Source of the DNA: DATLCI01 sp046714215
GTDB lineage: Bacteria; Acidobacteriota; Terriglobia; Terriglobales; Acidobacteriaceae
Reading direction: 5' to 3'
Length of the DNA: 12,215 nt
NCBI GenBank assembly: GCA_046714215.1
Contig: JBKKBM010000153.1
Span: 1-12,215 of the forward strand
Both the position numbers and the translations under genes were made by a program. The notes under the pieces were generated by a model that made no database searches, was not told where the DNA came from, and saw only the letters and a list, made by a program, of their open reading frames with translations. Below are positions 1 through 7,404 of this stretch, one piece after another. Positions within the stretch are counted from its first letter, which is position 1. Every line of letters starts with the position of its first letter.

Positions 1-699
1 GCGGTTGCCGGTGATGGTCTCCTGCAAAATATTTTGGATGTCGGCGAGCTTGTCTTGACCTTTACGGGTGGTGGAGCGGACACGGCGCCCGATCTTCCCC
101 GCAGAGAAGACGACGAAGGGGATGAAAAGCACCAGCACCCAGGCCAGTTTGCCGCCCAGCACGATAACCACGCCCGCCGTAAAGATCAGAGTGAAGAACT
201 GTTGCAGGAATTCGCCGAGCACGTTCGACATCGCGAACTGCACCCGCTCAATATCATTGATGATGGTTGACAGCAGCGTGCCGGTGGAGTGGCGATGGAA
301 GAACGCCACCGAGCGGCGCAGGATGGCGTTGTACAGCTGGTTGCGCAGGTCGGTGATCATGCCAAAGCCGGCATAGTTCACCAGATAGGTGCCAACGTAG
401 TCACAGATACCCTTCAGCAGCGTGGCGACGACCAAGGCAAAGGCGACCATCGTCCAGTCATTCTGGATGTGCGACGGGACGAATTGCTGGAGGTTGTAGC
501 TGTAATCGAGGCCGGGAATACGGAAGAGAGTGATGCCGCGTCCGTGGGGGACAGGGTTGAGCACGCGGTCAAAGATGGGCCCGATGAGTAGTACGCGGAA
601 GGCGTCGAGCAGCCCGACCATGGCCATGAGAATGATGGACGCGCCCAGTTGCAGCCCGTACGGGGCTACATAGCGCAAGAGTCGGAGGAGTCGGGGCAT
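1..699 (-). CDS. MsbA-like ABC exporter, N-terminal part (cut by window edge)
   Basis: This is the first 233 codons of an ABC exporter, starting at ATG 699 and still open at base 1. The translation begins MPRLLRLLRYVAPYG and is the start of a type-I ABC exporter membrane domain. Hydrophobic spans lie near residues 14-36, 83-108, 160-180 and 184-202. A coupling-helix-like stretch (FFHRHSTGTLLSTIINDIE, about 133-151) and a following GKIGRRVRS...LADIQNILQETITG segment are typical of the MsbA/lipid A exporter group. The ATPase half lies outside the window, so Walker motifs cannot be checked. The start is 51 nt after the rapZ stop, with only a weak Shine-Dalgarno (GGGAA). Known for the family: MsbA flips lipid A-core across the inner membrane at the cost of ATP. 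A role in lipid A export is inferred from similarity and from lptB and lptC in the same cluster. A multidrug exporter of the same fold remains possible. Confidence 0.85.
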   Translation of the reverse strand, partial: MPRLLRLLRYVAPYGLQLGASIILMAMVGLLDAFRVLLIGPIFDRVLNPVPHGRGITLFRIPGLDYSYNLQQFVPSHIQNDWTMVAFALVVATLLKGICDYVGTYLVNYAGFGMITDLRNQLYNAILRRSVAFFHRHSTGTLLSTIINDIERVQFAMSNVLGEFLQQFFTLIFTAGVVIVLGGKLAWVLVLFIPFVVFSAGKIGRRVRSTTRKGQDKLADIQNILQETITGNR

Positions 700-750
700 T
701 TTGGCGAATTCCCATTCTATGCGGGAAGGCCGGGGATGTCAGCTATTAGG

Positions 751-1680
751 CTACGAATCCCGATGGGTGACGGAGACGTTGTATTTCGCTTTGGCCAGGC
801 GTTTGCGAACGGCTTCCACGATCATCACCGAGCGATGGCGTCCGCCGGTGCAGCCAAAGCCGATGGTCAGATAGCTCTTCCCTTCGGCCACGTAGTGCGG
901 CAGCAGGTAGATGAGCAAGTCAGAGATGCGCTGGATGAATTCGCCGGTCTGAGGAAAGGACGAGACGTATTTCACCACGCGGGCATCGCGTCCGGTAAAA
1001 GGACGCAGTTTAGGAATAAAGTGGGGGTTGGGCAGGAAGCGCACGTCGAAGAGCAGGTCACAGTCCTGGGGCACGCCGAGCTTATAGCCAAAGCTGACGC
1101 AGGTGACGGCGATAGCGGTGTCGGATTCCTTGTGGCGAAATTGTTTGATGGCGTGCGCGCGCAACTGGTGGACGTTGAAACGTGAGGTGTCGATGATGAC
1201 GTCGGCCAGATCGCGGATCTCAGCCAAGCGTTGACGCTCGGCGGCGAGAGCATTGGGCACGGTCTCAGACTTACCGAGGGGATGCGGACGCCGCGTTTCA
1301 CTGAAGCGACGAATGAGGACTTCGTCCGAGGCCTCGAGAAAAATGACCTTGGCGTTGATGGTGGTGCGAAGCTTCTTGAGGATGCGCGGCAGCTTGGTCA
1401 GTTGGCGGCCTTCGCGGATGTCGACCACGATGGCGGTGCGATCGATCTCTGAGTTGGTGGAGAGTTCGGCGAAGCGGGGGATCAATTCGACGGGAAGATT
1501 GTCCACACAGTAGAAGCCGAGGTCTTCAAACGCATTGAGAACAGAGTTTTTTCCGGAACCACTCATCCCGGTGATGACGACCAATTCTTTGCGGCGCTTG
1601 GCCGGTGCGGCCAAGGGTTTGCGCCCAGCAGCAGTACGCGGACGTCGAGACTTGCTTTTGGGCGCTGGGGACATGGGCAC
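751..1680 (-). CDS. rapZ: RapZ family nucleotide-binding protein (YvcJ/YhbJ)
   Basis: 309 residues; E. coli RapZ has 284. The N-terminal P-loop domain has Walker A at 38-45 (GMSGSGKN), then FEDLGFYCVDNLP (51-63), a family signature, and a VVDIR strand at about 85-89. The C-terminal domain carries SFGYKLG (196-202), FDVRFLPNP (211-219) and GCTGGRHRSV (276-285), all hallmarks of the family. In E. coli RapZ binds the sRNA GlmZ and hands it to RNase E, tuning GlmS and amino-sugar synthesis; in Bacillus the homologue YvcJ is a nucleotide hydrolase linked to competence. Which role applies here is unknown. Odd points: the residue after the Walker A lysine is Asn instead of Ser/Thr, and about 30 basic residues precede the domain. 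The start is uncertain: GTG at 1680, ATG two codons later (1674), or a TTG just before the first beta strand (codon 33). No good Shine-Dalgarno is visible. It follows hpf after a terminator-like hairpin. Confidence 0.95.
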   Translation of the reverse strand: MPMSPAPKSKSRRPRTAAGRKPLAAPAKRRKELVVITGMSGSGKNSVLNAFEDLGFYCVDNLPVELIPRFAELSTNSEIDRTAIVVDIREGRQLTKLPRILKKLRTTINAKVIFLEASDEVLIRRFSETRRPHPLGKSETVPNALAAERQRLAEIRDLADVIIDTSRFNVHQLRAHAIKQFRHKESDTAIAVTCVSFGYKLGVPQDCDLLFDVRFLPNPHFIPKLRPFTGRDARVVKYVSSFPQTGEFIQRISDLLIYLLPHYVAEGKSYLTIGFGCTGGRHRSVMIVEAVRKRLAKAKYNVSVTHRDS

Positions 1681-1738
1681 GATGGTATCAAACCCGGTGC
1701 GGCGTCGCGACTGAATCCTCGCGCGAAGCGATGAAAGT

Positions 1739-1765
1739 AAAAAAGGGCGTCGCAGCGCCCCTTTT
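1739..1765 (-). terminator. Intrinsic terminator after hpf
   Basis: Read on the minus strand, AAAAGGGGCG (1765-1756) faces CGCCC and a run of six T (1749-1739) across a 6-nt loop. The stem pairs GGGCG with CGCCC, has one bulged G, and extends through AAAA/TTTT. It begins 20 nt after the hpf stop codon. It would end or attenuate the lptC-lptB-rpoN-hpf transcript before rapZ. The bulge and short GC stem suggest partial read-through. Confidence 0.7.
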
Positions 1766-1785
1766 CTGCAAAACGTAACCCGCGA

Positions 1786-2397
1786 CTAGGGGGCCTCGAT
1801 CAGCTCCATCCTGCCGTCCTTTTTGCGATGCAGGACCTTCACTTTGCCCTGGGGATCGCGGAAGACGAAGACCTCGCGGTCGCGGAATTCGGCTTCTTTG
1901 ACCGCCTCTTCGATGGTCATGGGGTGCATGGCGACGGAATCATCGGAGCGTACGATGTGGGCCTCCGTCATCCGCACGATGCCGGGGAAGGAGTGCACCA
2001 CCACATCCACGGCGGTGGTCTCGCTGGTGCCGACGGCGATCTTGGTCTCTTTATCGAGTTCCGGCTGGCCGTTCCACTTGGTGGTGGCGCGCGCCTTACG
2101 CGCAATCCTCTTTTTGGCGCGGAACTTGGTTTTGTATTTCACCGCCTGGCGGTCGACCTTATCGATGGCCTCGCCGACGGCTTGCGCCATCTCTGCCGCC
2201 TCCGCCATGCCGACGAGTGAATTATTGCGGATGGTCACTGTGATCTCCGCGATGTTGCGCTTTTTCTCCGTCGAGAGGATCACGTGGGTATCGAAGGTCT
2301 TGCCGAGGATCTTTTCCAACTTGGTCAAGCCATGCTCGACCTGCTTGCGGACTGCGGGAGTCACTTCGTACTGCCTGCCGGTGAATTCTACGTTCAT
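1786..2397 (-). CDS. hpf: Ribosome hibernation promoting factor, long form
   Basis: 203 residues. Residues 1-100 form the HPF/YfiA domain (MNVEFTGRQYEVTPAVRK..., with an ILSTEKKRNIAEITV beta hairpin and a basic helix ending KYKTKFRAKKR). A linker of about 45 residues follows. The C-terminal domain (about 146-203; IVRSDDSVAMHPMTIEEAV...FVFRDPQGKVKVLHRKKDG...LIE) is the long-HPF dimerisation module. Long HPF binds the 30S decoding centre and, through this C-terminal domain, pairs two 70S ribosomes into inactive 100S particles in stationary phase or stress. A strong Shine-Dalgarno, GAGGAGGG (2409-2402), sits 4 nt before ATG 2397, so the start is secure. It lies about 100 nt after rpoN, as in many bacteria, and a hairpin terminator follows. 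I could not find a convincing separate promoter in the 2398-2501 gap. Confidence 0.97.
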   Translation of the reverse strand: MNVEFTGRQYEVTPAVRKQVEHGLTKLEKILGKTFDTHVILSTEKKRNIAEITVTIRNNSLVGMAEAAEMAQAVGEAIDKVDRQAVKYKTKFRAKKRIARKARATTKWNGQPELDKETKIAVGTSETTAVDVVVHSFPGIVRMTEAHIVRSDDSVAMHPMTIEEAVKEAEFRDREVFVFRDPQGKVKVLHRKKDGRMELIEAP

Positions 2398-2501
2398 GCT
2401 TCCCTCCTCGAATGATTTCTGCTGCTCGGAGCGGGTACAGCGGCGTTACGTTTCACCAACTCGGTCTGGTTGTGGCTGCCCTCCTCAGTATTCTTTGGCT
2501 T

Positions 2502-4295
2502 CTATTCCTTGATTCTGCGTTGATGGGTGCTGGGGATATTCATATCTTCGCGATACTTAGCCACGGTACGGCGCGTGACCTGGATGCCCTGCGACTGCAG
2601 GATCTTGGTGATCTGCTCGTCCGTGAGCGGACGCGCGGGATCTTCTTCTTCAATGAGTTTTTTTACCCGGCGCTTCAAAATGAGCAGCGAAGTGCCGCCG
2701 CCCTCGGGGCCGTTCACGCTCTCACTAAAGAAATAGCGCAATTCGAAGACACCCTGCGGGGTGTGGACATACTTGCTGGAGACCGCCCGGCTCACGGTGG
2801 AGGGGTGCACGCCGATCTCTTCCGCTACTTCTTTGATCATCATCGGTCTCAGCTGGTCGATGCCATGTTCCAGGAAATCCCGCTGCCGTTCAATGATGCT
2901 GTAACAGACTTTCAAGATCGTCTGCTTACGCTGCTCAATGTTCTTGATCAGCTGTATGGCGGATTTATACCTCTCTTTTACGTAATTTCGAACATCTTTT
3001 TCCGCGGTTTCTTTGTACAGCAGCCGTTTGTAGGTGGGATTGAGGCGCAGGACGGGGACATCGTCCTCATTCATCATGACCAGCCATTCGTCGCCATGCT
3101 TGACGAAGGCCACGTCCGGCTCGATGAGGCGGGTCTCTTCCTGGTTGTAGCGCAGGCCGGGTCGCGGGTCGAGGGTCTTGATGTACTCGAAGGCAGCCAT
3201 GACCGCTTCCACCGACCGGCCCACGGCTTTCGAGATCTCTTTGAACTGCTTGGTCTGGAGCGCGCGGAGGTTGTCGCGGACGATGGCGATGCAATCGGCC
3301 AGCACTTCAGCGCTACCGTGGCCGTTGCCGCCATTGGCCTTCTGTTTCTCGTGGATATGTTGGTGATACCGCAGCTGGAGCAACAGACAGTCGCGAACGT
3401 CGCGGGCGGCGACGCCGCTGGGGTCCATGCTCTGGACCATCGTGAGCGCCTCGCGCACGGCATCGCGGCTGAGCACGCGCATCTTCGGGTGGGCGCGGCG
3501 CTCGAGCACATCCGGCTCGCCATCCGCGCACGCAGCATCACTACGGCGGACGAGGTGAAGGCTGCTGGGCTTGAAAGTCTGGGCTGCGGCTGCCGCCCCA
3601 GCTTCTGCTTCCTCTTCCGCGAGCGCTTCCGCATCCGCTGCGAGGTCGGCGGCTTCCACGGCAGCAACTTCTTCGGATGAAAAGTCTTGACTCATGGCCT
3701 GGAGAAATTCTTCCGGCGCGGGCACAGCCTCGTCGGCCGGAGGCTGGTCGGGAGGTGCGGCGGTGAAGTCGACCAGGCCCATCAACTCTTCCTCGCTCGC
3801 GAGGAGATAGCCCGCTTCATCCAGGTTACCGATGATGCGTTCGGCGCCCTCACGCACGTCGCTCTTGAGCGCCATGGAACCGAGCTGCCACATCAAGTGG
3901 TCGGTCAGGGTGGTAGGACTGGAAAGGAAATTTTCAAACGAAGGTTTCTCCAGCGACTCGATATCGGTATGGGTGCGGTGTCCGGGGTCAAGGTAGTCGC
4001 GGAAGAACGAGCCAAAGTCGATCTCATCAAAGGGGTCAGCCCTATCGCCTTCGGTGACCTGCCCGTCAGCCGCCTCGGTGCGGTCGCGCTGCTCTTCTTT
4101 GCCGGCGATCTCGTCGATGGTGGGAATCTGATCTTCGAGCTCCTCCAGAACGGGGTTCTCCACCATCTCGGCGGTGATCATGTCCTTCAACTCGAGCTTG
4201 TTGAGCGCGAGCACGCTCACCATCTGCACGAGGCCCGGCGTCAGGATCTGACGCTGGGAGACTTTGAGGTTCAATTTGTTCTGGAGCAATACCAT
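2502..4295 (-). CDS. rpoN: RNA polymerase sigma-54 factor
   Basis: 597 residues; E. coli RpoN has 477. Region I, which holds closed complexes and contacts activators, is residues 1-50 (QNKLNLKVSQRQILTPGLVQ). An acidic region II spans about 51-110. The core-binding region follows (AERIIGNLDEAGYLL at 151-165 and MVQSMDPSGVAARDVRDCLL from 286). The HTH is at about 486-506 (IKEVAEEIGVHPSTVSRAVSS) and contacts the -12 element. The RpoN box TRRTVAKYRE (574-583) reads the -24 element. Sigma-54 needs an AAA+ enhancer-binding ATPase to open promoters; none is encoded in this window. The extra length is mainly an Ala/Glu/Pro-rich insertion at about residues 176-275, inside the core-binding region. ATG 4295 fits the usual family N-terminus; AAAGGG lies 3 nt upstream of it. 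The gene starts 19 nt after lptB, so the two are probably co-transcribed. Confidence 0.98.
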   Translation of the reverse strand: MVLLQNKLNLKVSQRQILTPGLVQMVSVLALNKLELKDMITAEMVENPVLEELEDQIPTIDEIAGKEEQRDRTEAADGQVTEGDRADPFDEIDFGSFFRDYLDPGHRTHTDIESLEKPSFENFLSSPTTLTDHLMWQLGSMALKSDVREGAERIIGNLDEAGYLLASEEELMGLVDFTAAPPDQPPADEAVPAPEEFLQAMSQDFSSEEVAAVEAADLAADAEALAEEEAEAGAAAAAQTFKPSSLHLVRRSDAACADGEPDVLERRAHPKMRVLSRDAVREALTMVQSMDPSGVAARDVRDCLLLQLRYHQHIHEKQKANGGNGHGSAEVLADCIAIVRDNLRALQTKQFKEISKAVGRSVEAVMAAFEYIKTLDPRPGLRYNQEETRLIEPDVAFVKHGDEWLVMMNEDDVPVLRLNPTYKRLLYKETAEKDVRNYVKERYKSAIQLIKNIEQRKQTILKVCYSIIERQRDFLEHGIDQLRPMMIKEVAEEIGVHPSTVSRAVSSKYVHTPQGVFELRYFFSESVNGPEGGGTSLLILKRRVKKLIEEEDPARPLTDEQITKILQSQGIQVTRRTVAKYREDMNIPSTHQRRIKE

Positions 4296-4314
4296 GGGCC
4301 CTTTGCTGGTTCCG

Positions 4315-5043
4315 TTAGATCAGGGAGAAACTCTCTCCCAGGTATACGCGCTTTACTTCGGGATCATTGCCAAGCTGTTCCGGCGTCCCGGTGCGGAAGA
4401 TCCGCCCTTCGTTGATGATGTAGGCCCGGTCCGTCACGCTGAGCGTCTCGCGGACGTTGTGGTCGGTGATCAGGACCCCGATGCCGCTGTTCTTCAGGTC
4501 AAAGATGATCTTTTGCAGGTCGAGCACGGCGATGGGATCGATGCCGGAGAAGGGCTCATCCAGGAGTATGAAGGTCGGGGAGATGCAGAGGGCGCGGGCG
4601 ATCTCTACCCGGCGCCGCTCGCCCCCGGAGAGCGCATACCCCTGGGTCTTGCGGATATGGCCCAAACCTAGCTGGTCGAGGATCTTTTCCAGCTTTTCCT
4701 TGCGTTCGTGCCAGGAAATCGACTGAGTTTCGAGCACGGCAAGAATATTTTCTTCCACGCTCAGCTTGCGGAAGACTGAGGGCTCCTGGGGCAGGTAGCT
4801 GATGCCAAAATTGCGCGCCCGCAGGTACATGGGGACGTCGGTTATGTCGCGCTCATTGACCAGGATGCGGCCAGCGTCAGGCGGCACCAGCCCCACAATC
4901 ATGTAGAAAGTGGTGGTCTTCCCGGCGCCGTTAGGCCCAAGTAAACCAACGACTTCGCCCTGTTTTATGTGGAGACTTACGCCGTGAACCACCCTTCGAC
5001 CTCGATAAGATTTGCCAATCTCGTCGGTCGCAAGGTTTTGCAT
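4315..5043 (-). CDS. lptB: LPS export ABC transporter ATPase LptB
   Basis: 242 residues from ATG 5043; E. coli LptB has 241. Walker A GPNGAGKT (36-43), Q-loop YLPQE (Q86), signature LSGGE (138-142), Walker B FILLDE (158-163) and H-loop ITDHNV (H195) are all present, so it should be an active ATPase. The stretch GGERRRVEIARAL and the end VKRVYLGE are LptB-specific. LptB dimers sit under LptF/LptG and pull LPS out of the inner membrane onto the LptC/LptA bridge; LptF and LptG are not in this window. The lptC stop and the lptB ATG share one base (TGATG), so translational coupling is likely and no clear Shine-Dalgarno is needed. A TTG one codon earlier (5046) is possible but less likely. Confidence 0.97.
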   Translation of the reverse strand: MQNLATDEIGKSYRGRRVVHGVSLHIKQGEVVGLLGPNGAGKTTTFYMIVGLVPPDAGRILVNERDITDVPMYLRARNFGISYLPQEPSVFRKLSVEENILAVLETQSISWHERKEKLEKILDQLGLGHIRKTQGYALSGGERRRVEIARALCISPTFILLDEPFSGIDPIAVLDLQKIIFDLKNSGIGVLITDHNVRETLSVTDRAYIINEGRIFRTGTPEQLGNDPEVKRVYLGESFSLI

Positions 5044-7364
5044 CAAGGTCTACTCTCGTCTTTGATCCTGGTCCGCGTAATGGTGCGGGAAGAATCACCG
5101 CTACCTACGTGCACCCTATCATCGCGGGTATAGAAAGTCAACGAATCGCCGGTCAAATTGCCGCGTTCGGCATCAAAAATGCTAGGGGGATTTCCCGGAG
5201 CTCCGGTCAAGACGAATTTCGACTCGCTCGCAGCATAAACCAGACGCTCGCCTACTGCCTTGCGAACGGGATTTTCCTGCTCGATCATGACGTTCGCACC
5301 CTGGTCAGCGGTCGCAATGATCTGGTCCACCTGGCTGGCGGCTCCCACGGAGTTGGCCCCGGCCGCTTTCGCTTTGAGCAAGACGTCCACGCGCGCGGCG
5401 GTGAGCACTGTGTCGGGGACTTTGACCTTTACTCCGCCCTCAAAGTGGCCTTTGCGTTCGGCGTCTACGTAAGTCAGTCGCAGGGCGCTGACCTGTACCG
5501 GCACCTGCCTGCCCGCTTTGTCGGTCTGAACGAATACGGTCTGAACCCGGGTCGAGTTGCTCCCGGTGGCGGTGAGGGCGCGGCGGTCTTTTTCAAACAC
5601 AATGGTCGGCGCCTGCACCATGTTCGCACCTTGCCACAGGCGCGCCCCGCCGGTGAAGCGGGCAACGCCGGTATTGCGGTTGGCGATGACTGATTCCGCA
5701 GTCGCGTGGATGGGATCACTGCCACTGAACATCGCGCCGCCCGTGCCCACGCCCGCCTTCGCCTGGCGGTACGTTGTCTTCACGTCGCCTTGACCGGAAA
5801 CCTCTCCGGTCTTGCGGTTCAGGCGCAAGGCCTTAGCCCCAATGATGAACCCAGAATCGTCATCCTGCACGCGGGGTGAGCCTTCGAGGTGGAGGGTGTC
5901 GTCGCTGGGGCTGAAGCGTCCGCTCTCCGCGGTGGCCGACCGTTGGCCCTCTTTGTAATCCACCTTGCCCTGCACTTCGATGTTGCTGATCGAAATCCGC
6001 GCAGCGGAGCGGGTATCGAAGCTCGCGACCATGCGGTTGCTGGAGACGACGCGGTCGGGTTGGCCGGGAGTGGTGGTCACCAACCGGGCGTTGGGCGTCC
6101 CCGTGAGTGACGTCATGCGGTTCTTGGCGGCGAACGCCGCCGTAAAGCCGCCCGCAGTGATGATCGACGTTTGCACCGAAGTTGGGCCAGCCTGCTGCAG
6201 CGTGATCTGCGATGCTCCGGAAGTCACGGCCCGCTGCAACTGACTCTTGCCTTGAAAGAAGAAATCAACGATGTCGGCCTCGACCGCAGTCTGCTGGATC
6301 GCGCCTTTTTGCTGGAAGCGCACGGATTCGCTGGCCCGCACCTGCGCAATGTTGTTGCGTCCGGTGAAGTCGATGACGGCGCGCCCGGCAGAGCCATCGA
6401 GCGGCGAGGCGCCGGTAGCATGGACGCTGACCGCGCCCGCCAAAACAGCCTTTTTCATCAGATTATCTGGGCCAAAATCGAAGTCCGCGCGCTGCGCCCG
6501 CAGATTCGAGGTGGTCTTGCCTTTGGCTTCAGCCGTGACATCACCCACGGCGGTGATCTTGGCGATAGTACTGTCTTCGCGCAGCAGGATGGTGACTTCG
6601 TTGGCATTCATCGCGCGCGTTGCTTGCTCCATGCGCACCTGCGTGAGCACCGCGCGCAAGGGCTGGTCCTCGATGTGCGCACGGCCCGCGGTGATAGTTG
6701 TTTGATCCAGCCCAGCAGGATCAAGTTTGGAGCCGGAAGGCGACTGCGTAGTCGCCAGGCGCACGTCGGCGGTGAGTGTAAGCGTGCGCTGCTTGGAATC
6801 GTAGAGCGCCCCGCGCGCTGAGCCACTGGCCTGCGGGATGGAGAATGTGATCTTCTCCTTCGTCTCCGCCAATCCCGTCTTCTGATTGAAGCTCAATCCG
6901 CTGGTGCGGAAATGGACGCGGCCCTGCTCGGAGTTCTTCAGCGGGTCGGGCCCGGGCTTGCCTTGCGCTTGTAGGTCGATCATGACCTCACCCTGGGCAG
7001 TCACTTCACCGGAGCCGGGGTCGTAGGCAAATGCCTTGCCGAATATCTGGTCGTACTCCTCTTTTTTATTCTCGCCCACCCCATAAACGATGATGCGTAC
7101 ATTCTCCAGTTGCGCCTTCTGCCCCTCCTTGAATCGCACCGCCTTGCCGGCGGAGATGGTGAACAGCGCCTTGCCGCCGGAAGATTGGGTGTAGGTGAAG
7201 CCCTGAGCGCTTTGCTGGATGTCCGCGCCGAGTCGTTTGGGGATGTCGCGGATCTCTTTTGCGATCTTGTATTTGGCAAAAGAGTAGAAGCCCACTACGG
7301 CCGCGAGCAGCAGGATGCCGGCGCCGGCGATCAAGACGCGCAGCTTTTTGGGGTTGAAGGCCAT
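5043..7364 (-). CDS. lptC: Large LptC-like LPS transport protein with OstA/LptA-type repeats
   Basis: 773 residues, about four times E. coli LptC (191). One N-terminal hydrophobic anchor (about 9-29, after MAFNPKKLR) is followed by a periplasmic LptC-like region (about 30-200: FTYTQSSGGKALFTISAGKAV..., LENVRIIVYG). The rest is a chain of short beta-repeats of OstA/LptA type, for example ITAGRAHIED (224-233), AESGRFSPSDDTLHLEGSP (479-497), GAKALRLNRKTGEVSGQGDV (509-528), AESVIANRNTGVARFTGGA (555-573), SALRLTYVDAERKGHFEGGV (626-645) and GERLVYAASESKFVLTG (705-721). Together they would make a long beta-jellyroll. Known for the family: LptC takes LPS from LptB2FG and LptA carries it through the periplasm. 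The fusion reading is inference from the repeats and from there being no separate lptA before lptB. It overlaps lptB by one base. The start is ATG 7364 with AGG about 5 nt upstream. Confidence 0.85.
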   Translation of the reverse strand: MAFNPKKLRVLIAGAGILLLAAVVGFYSFAKYKIAKEIRDIPKRLGADIQQSAQGFTYTQSSGGKALFTISAGKAVRFKEGQKAQLENVRIIVYGVGENKKEEYDQIFGKAFAYDPGSGEVTAQGEVMIDLQAQGKPGPDPLKNSEQGRVHFRTSGLSFNQKTGLAETKEKITFSIPQASGSARGALYDSKQRTLTLTADVRLATTQSPSGSKLDPAGLDQTTITAGRAHIEDQPLRAVLTQVRMEQATRAMNANEVTILLREDSTIAKITAVGDVTAEAKGKTTSNLRAQRADFDFGPDNLMKKAVLAGAVSVHATGASPLDGSAGRAVIDFTGRNNIAQVRASESVRFQQKGAIQQTAVEADIVDFFFQGKSQLQRAVTSGASQITLQQAGPTSVQTSIITAGGFTAAFAAKNRMTSLTGTPNARLVTTTPGQPDRVVSSNRMVASFDTRSAARISISNIEVQGKVDYKEGQRSATAESGRFSPSDDTLHLEGSPRVQDDDSGFIIGAKALRLNRKTGEVSGQGDVKTTYRQAKAGVGTGGAMFSGSDPIHATAESVIANRNTGVARFTGGARLWQGANMVQAPTIVFEKDRRALTATGSNSTRVQTVFVQTDKAGRQVPVQVSALRLTYVDAERKGHFEGGVKVKVPDTVLTAARVDVLLKAKAAGANSVGAASQVDQIIATADQGANVMIEQENPVRKAVGERLVYAASESKFVLTGAPGNPPSIFDAERGNLTGDSLTFYTRDDRVHVGSGDSSRTITRTRIKDESRP

Positions 7365-7371
7365 CTGCCTG

Positions 7372-7395
7372 ATTTTACGCGAGATTTTACGCGAG
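7372..7395. repeat. Perfect tandem duplication of a 12-mer
   Basis: ATTTTACGCGAG occurs twice in direct succession (7372-7383 and 7384-7395). It lies in the 40-nt gap between the phosphatase stop and the lptC start, just before the lptC ribosome binding site. It is probably a replication-slippage duplication that sets the spacing between the two genes. Confidence 0.9.
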
Positions 7396-7404
7396 GCGGC
7401 GGGA

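Noticed and set aside
649..1185. A 178-codon plus-strand frame across the rapZ/exporter junction
   Set aside because: It overlaps both well-supported minus-strand genes and has no recognisable protein features.
2398..2501. A possible promoter for hpf in the rpoN-hpf gap
   Set aside because: TTGGTG is present on the minus strand, but no acceptable -10 lies at the right distance, and no sigma-54 -24/-12 element was found. The GAGGAGGG octamer occurs twice, but only the copy at 2402-2409 precedes a start codon.
2412..3680. A 422-codon open frame on the plus strand
   Set aside because: It lies antisense to rpoN and resembles no protein family. Long antisense frames are expected opposite GC-rich genes with strong third-position bias.
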